Shown piece by piece: positions 13,957 through 14,431 of a DNA stretch of 14,431 bases. The notes under the pieces were generated by a model, which saw nothing but the letters and a program-made list of their open reading frames with translations, did not search any database and was not told where the DNA came from. The DNA is from Bacillota bacterium (GTDB lineage Bacteria; Bacillota; Clostridia; Oscillospirales; Acutalibacteraceae), in assembly GCA_023397245.1 (NCBI GenBank), contig JAEWUH010000197.1, forward strand, positions 1 to 14,431, written 5' to 3'. The translations under genes and the position numbers were made by a program. Every line of letters starts with the position of its first letter. Within the stretch, counting starts at the first letter, position 1.

Positions 13957-14431
13957 ATGGACCCTATAACGATTAAAGACGTTGCAAGAATGTGCGGGGT
14001 GGGCGTTACCACGGTATCCAGGGCGATCAACAACCATCCTGATATCAGCGAAGCGACAAAAACGATGATCATGCAGGTGATCAAGGAAAACCATTACGTT
14101 CCGAACAACAGCGCGCGCAACTTAAAGCGCTCTGCCTCAAAAACCATCGCCGTACTGATCAAGGGTATTACAAACCCTTTTTTCACCCCGATGCTGCAGG
14201 TGTTTGAGAAGGAAACCAAAAGGCGGAAATATTCGTATATCCTGCAGCGCGTTGACCAGAATCAGGATGAAATCGACGTGGCCATCGAACTGGAAAAGGA
14301 AAAAAGGCTTAAGGGCATTGTGTTTTTGGGGGGCTATTTTTCGCACTCCAAGGAAAAGCTCAGCCAGCTTACCGTACCGTTTGTGCTCAGTACCATCGGC
14401 ATGACGGCGGAGATGGACCAGAACAACTATT
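13957..14431 (+). CDS. LacI-family transcriptional regulator (5' part)
   Basis: The gene runs off the right edge; 158 complete codons are visible. The N-terminal LacI-type helix-turn-helix reads TIKDVARMCGVGVTTVSRAI, with the hinge-helix region near YVPNNSARNLK. The effector-binding core begins at KTIAVLIKGITNPFFTPMLQ, the periplasmic-binding-like first strand. The ATG at 13957 follows an AGAGGAAG ribosome site. Placement after a sugar importer and malQ suggests it senses the imported sugar and controls that operon, and perhaps itself (inference). It could be MalR-like; a CcpA role seems less likely given the local setting but cannot be ruled out without the effector domain. Confidence 0.93.
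   Translation, partial: MDPITIKDVARMCGVGVTTVSRAINNHPDISEATKTMIMQVIKENHYVPNNSARNLKRSASKTIAVLIKGITNPFFTPMLQVFEKETKRRKYSYILQRVDQNQDEIDVAIELEKEKRLKGIVFLGGYFSHSKEKLSQLTVPFVLSTIGMTAEMDQNNY

Overview
The window looks like a chromosomal segment from a Gram-positive, mid-G+C Clostridia-type Bacillota, possibly an Oscillospirales/ruminococcal lineage. That placement is inferred from gene content and style and is not proven. The supporting signs are strong AGGAGG-type ribosome sites, sigma-A promoters (several with extended TGN -10 elements), a lipobox lipoprotein binding protein, an ECF-type vitamin S component, and a CUT1 sugar importer without its own ATPase. I see no insertion sequence, phage gene, CRISPR array, tRNA or rRNA.

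Layout. (1) Bases 1-589 hold the 3' end of a PilT-type pilus retraction ATPase, closed by a terminator. (2) Bases 758-4385 hold an MFS exporter with its own promoter and terminator, then a TrmB-family regulator and a MATE exporter in one operon. That operon's promoter has an inverted repeat placed across the -10 and start site. (3) proC (P5C reductase) is convergent to it, with a two-way terminator in between. (4) Diverging from proC is an O6-alkylguanine-DNA alkyltransferase. It is followed by an unusual protein: an XRE-type DNA-binding domain joined to about 100 residues of hydrophobic, glycine-every-fifth-residue repeats. (5) A two-way terminator separates this from a reverse-strand pair, a PanT-like ECF S component and CoaX. 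Together these would import vitamin B5 and phosphorylate it to feed CoA synthesis.

(6) Bases 8532-14431 form a sugar-use locus: promoter with a cre/LacI-type operator, lipoprotein binding protein, an intergenic hairpin pair ending in a T-run, two permeases overlapping by one base, a 261-base gap, a GH77 4-alpha-glucanotransferase (malQ), and the 5' part of a LacI-family regulator with its own promoter that runs off the window. The MalQ partner suggests maltodextrin or a related alpha-glucan as substrate. The hairpins after the binding-protein gene should make that protein more abundant than the permeases. No ATPase is encoded here, so a shared MsmX/MsiK-type ATPase elsewhere is expected.

Most of the window is ordinary metabolism and transport. 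The least explained items are the XRE/glycine-pentad protein, the TrmB-MATE unit, and the 15-bp palindrome in the panT leader.
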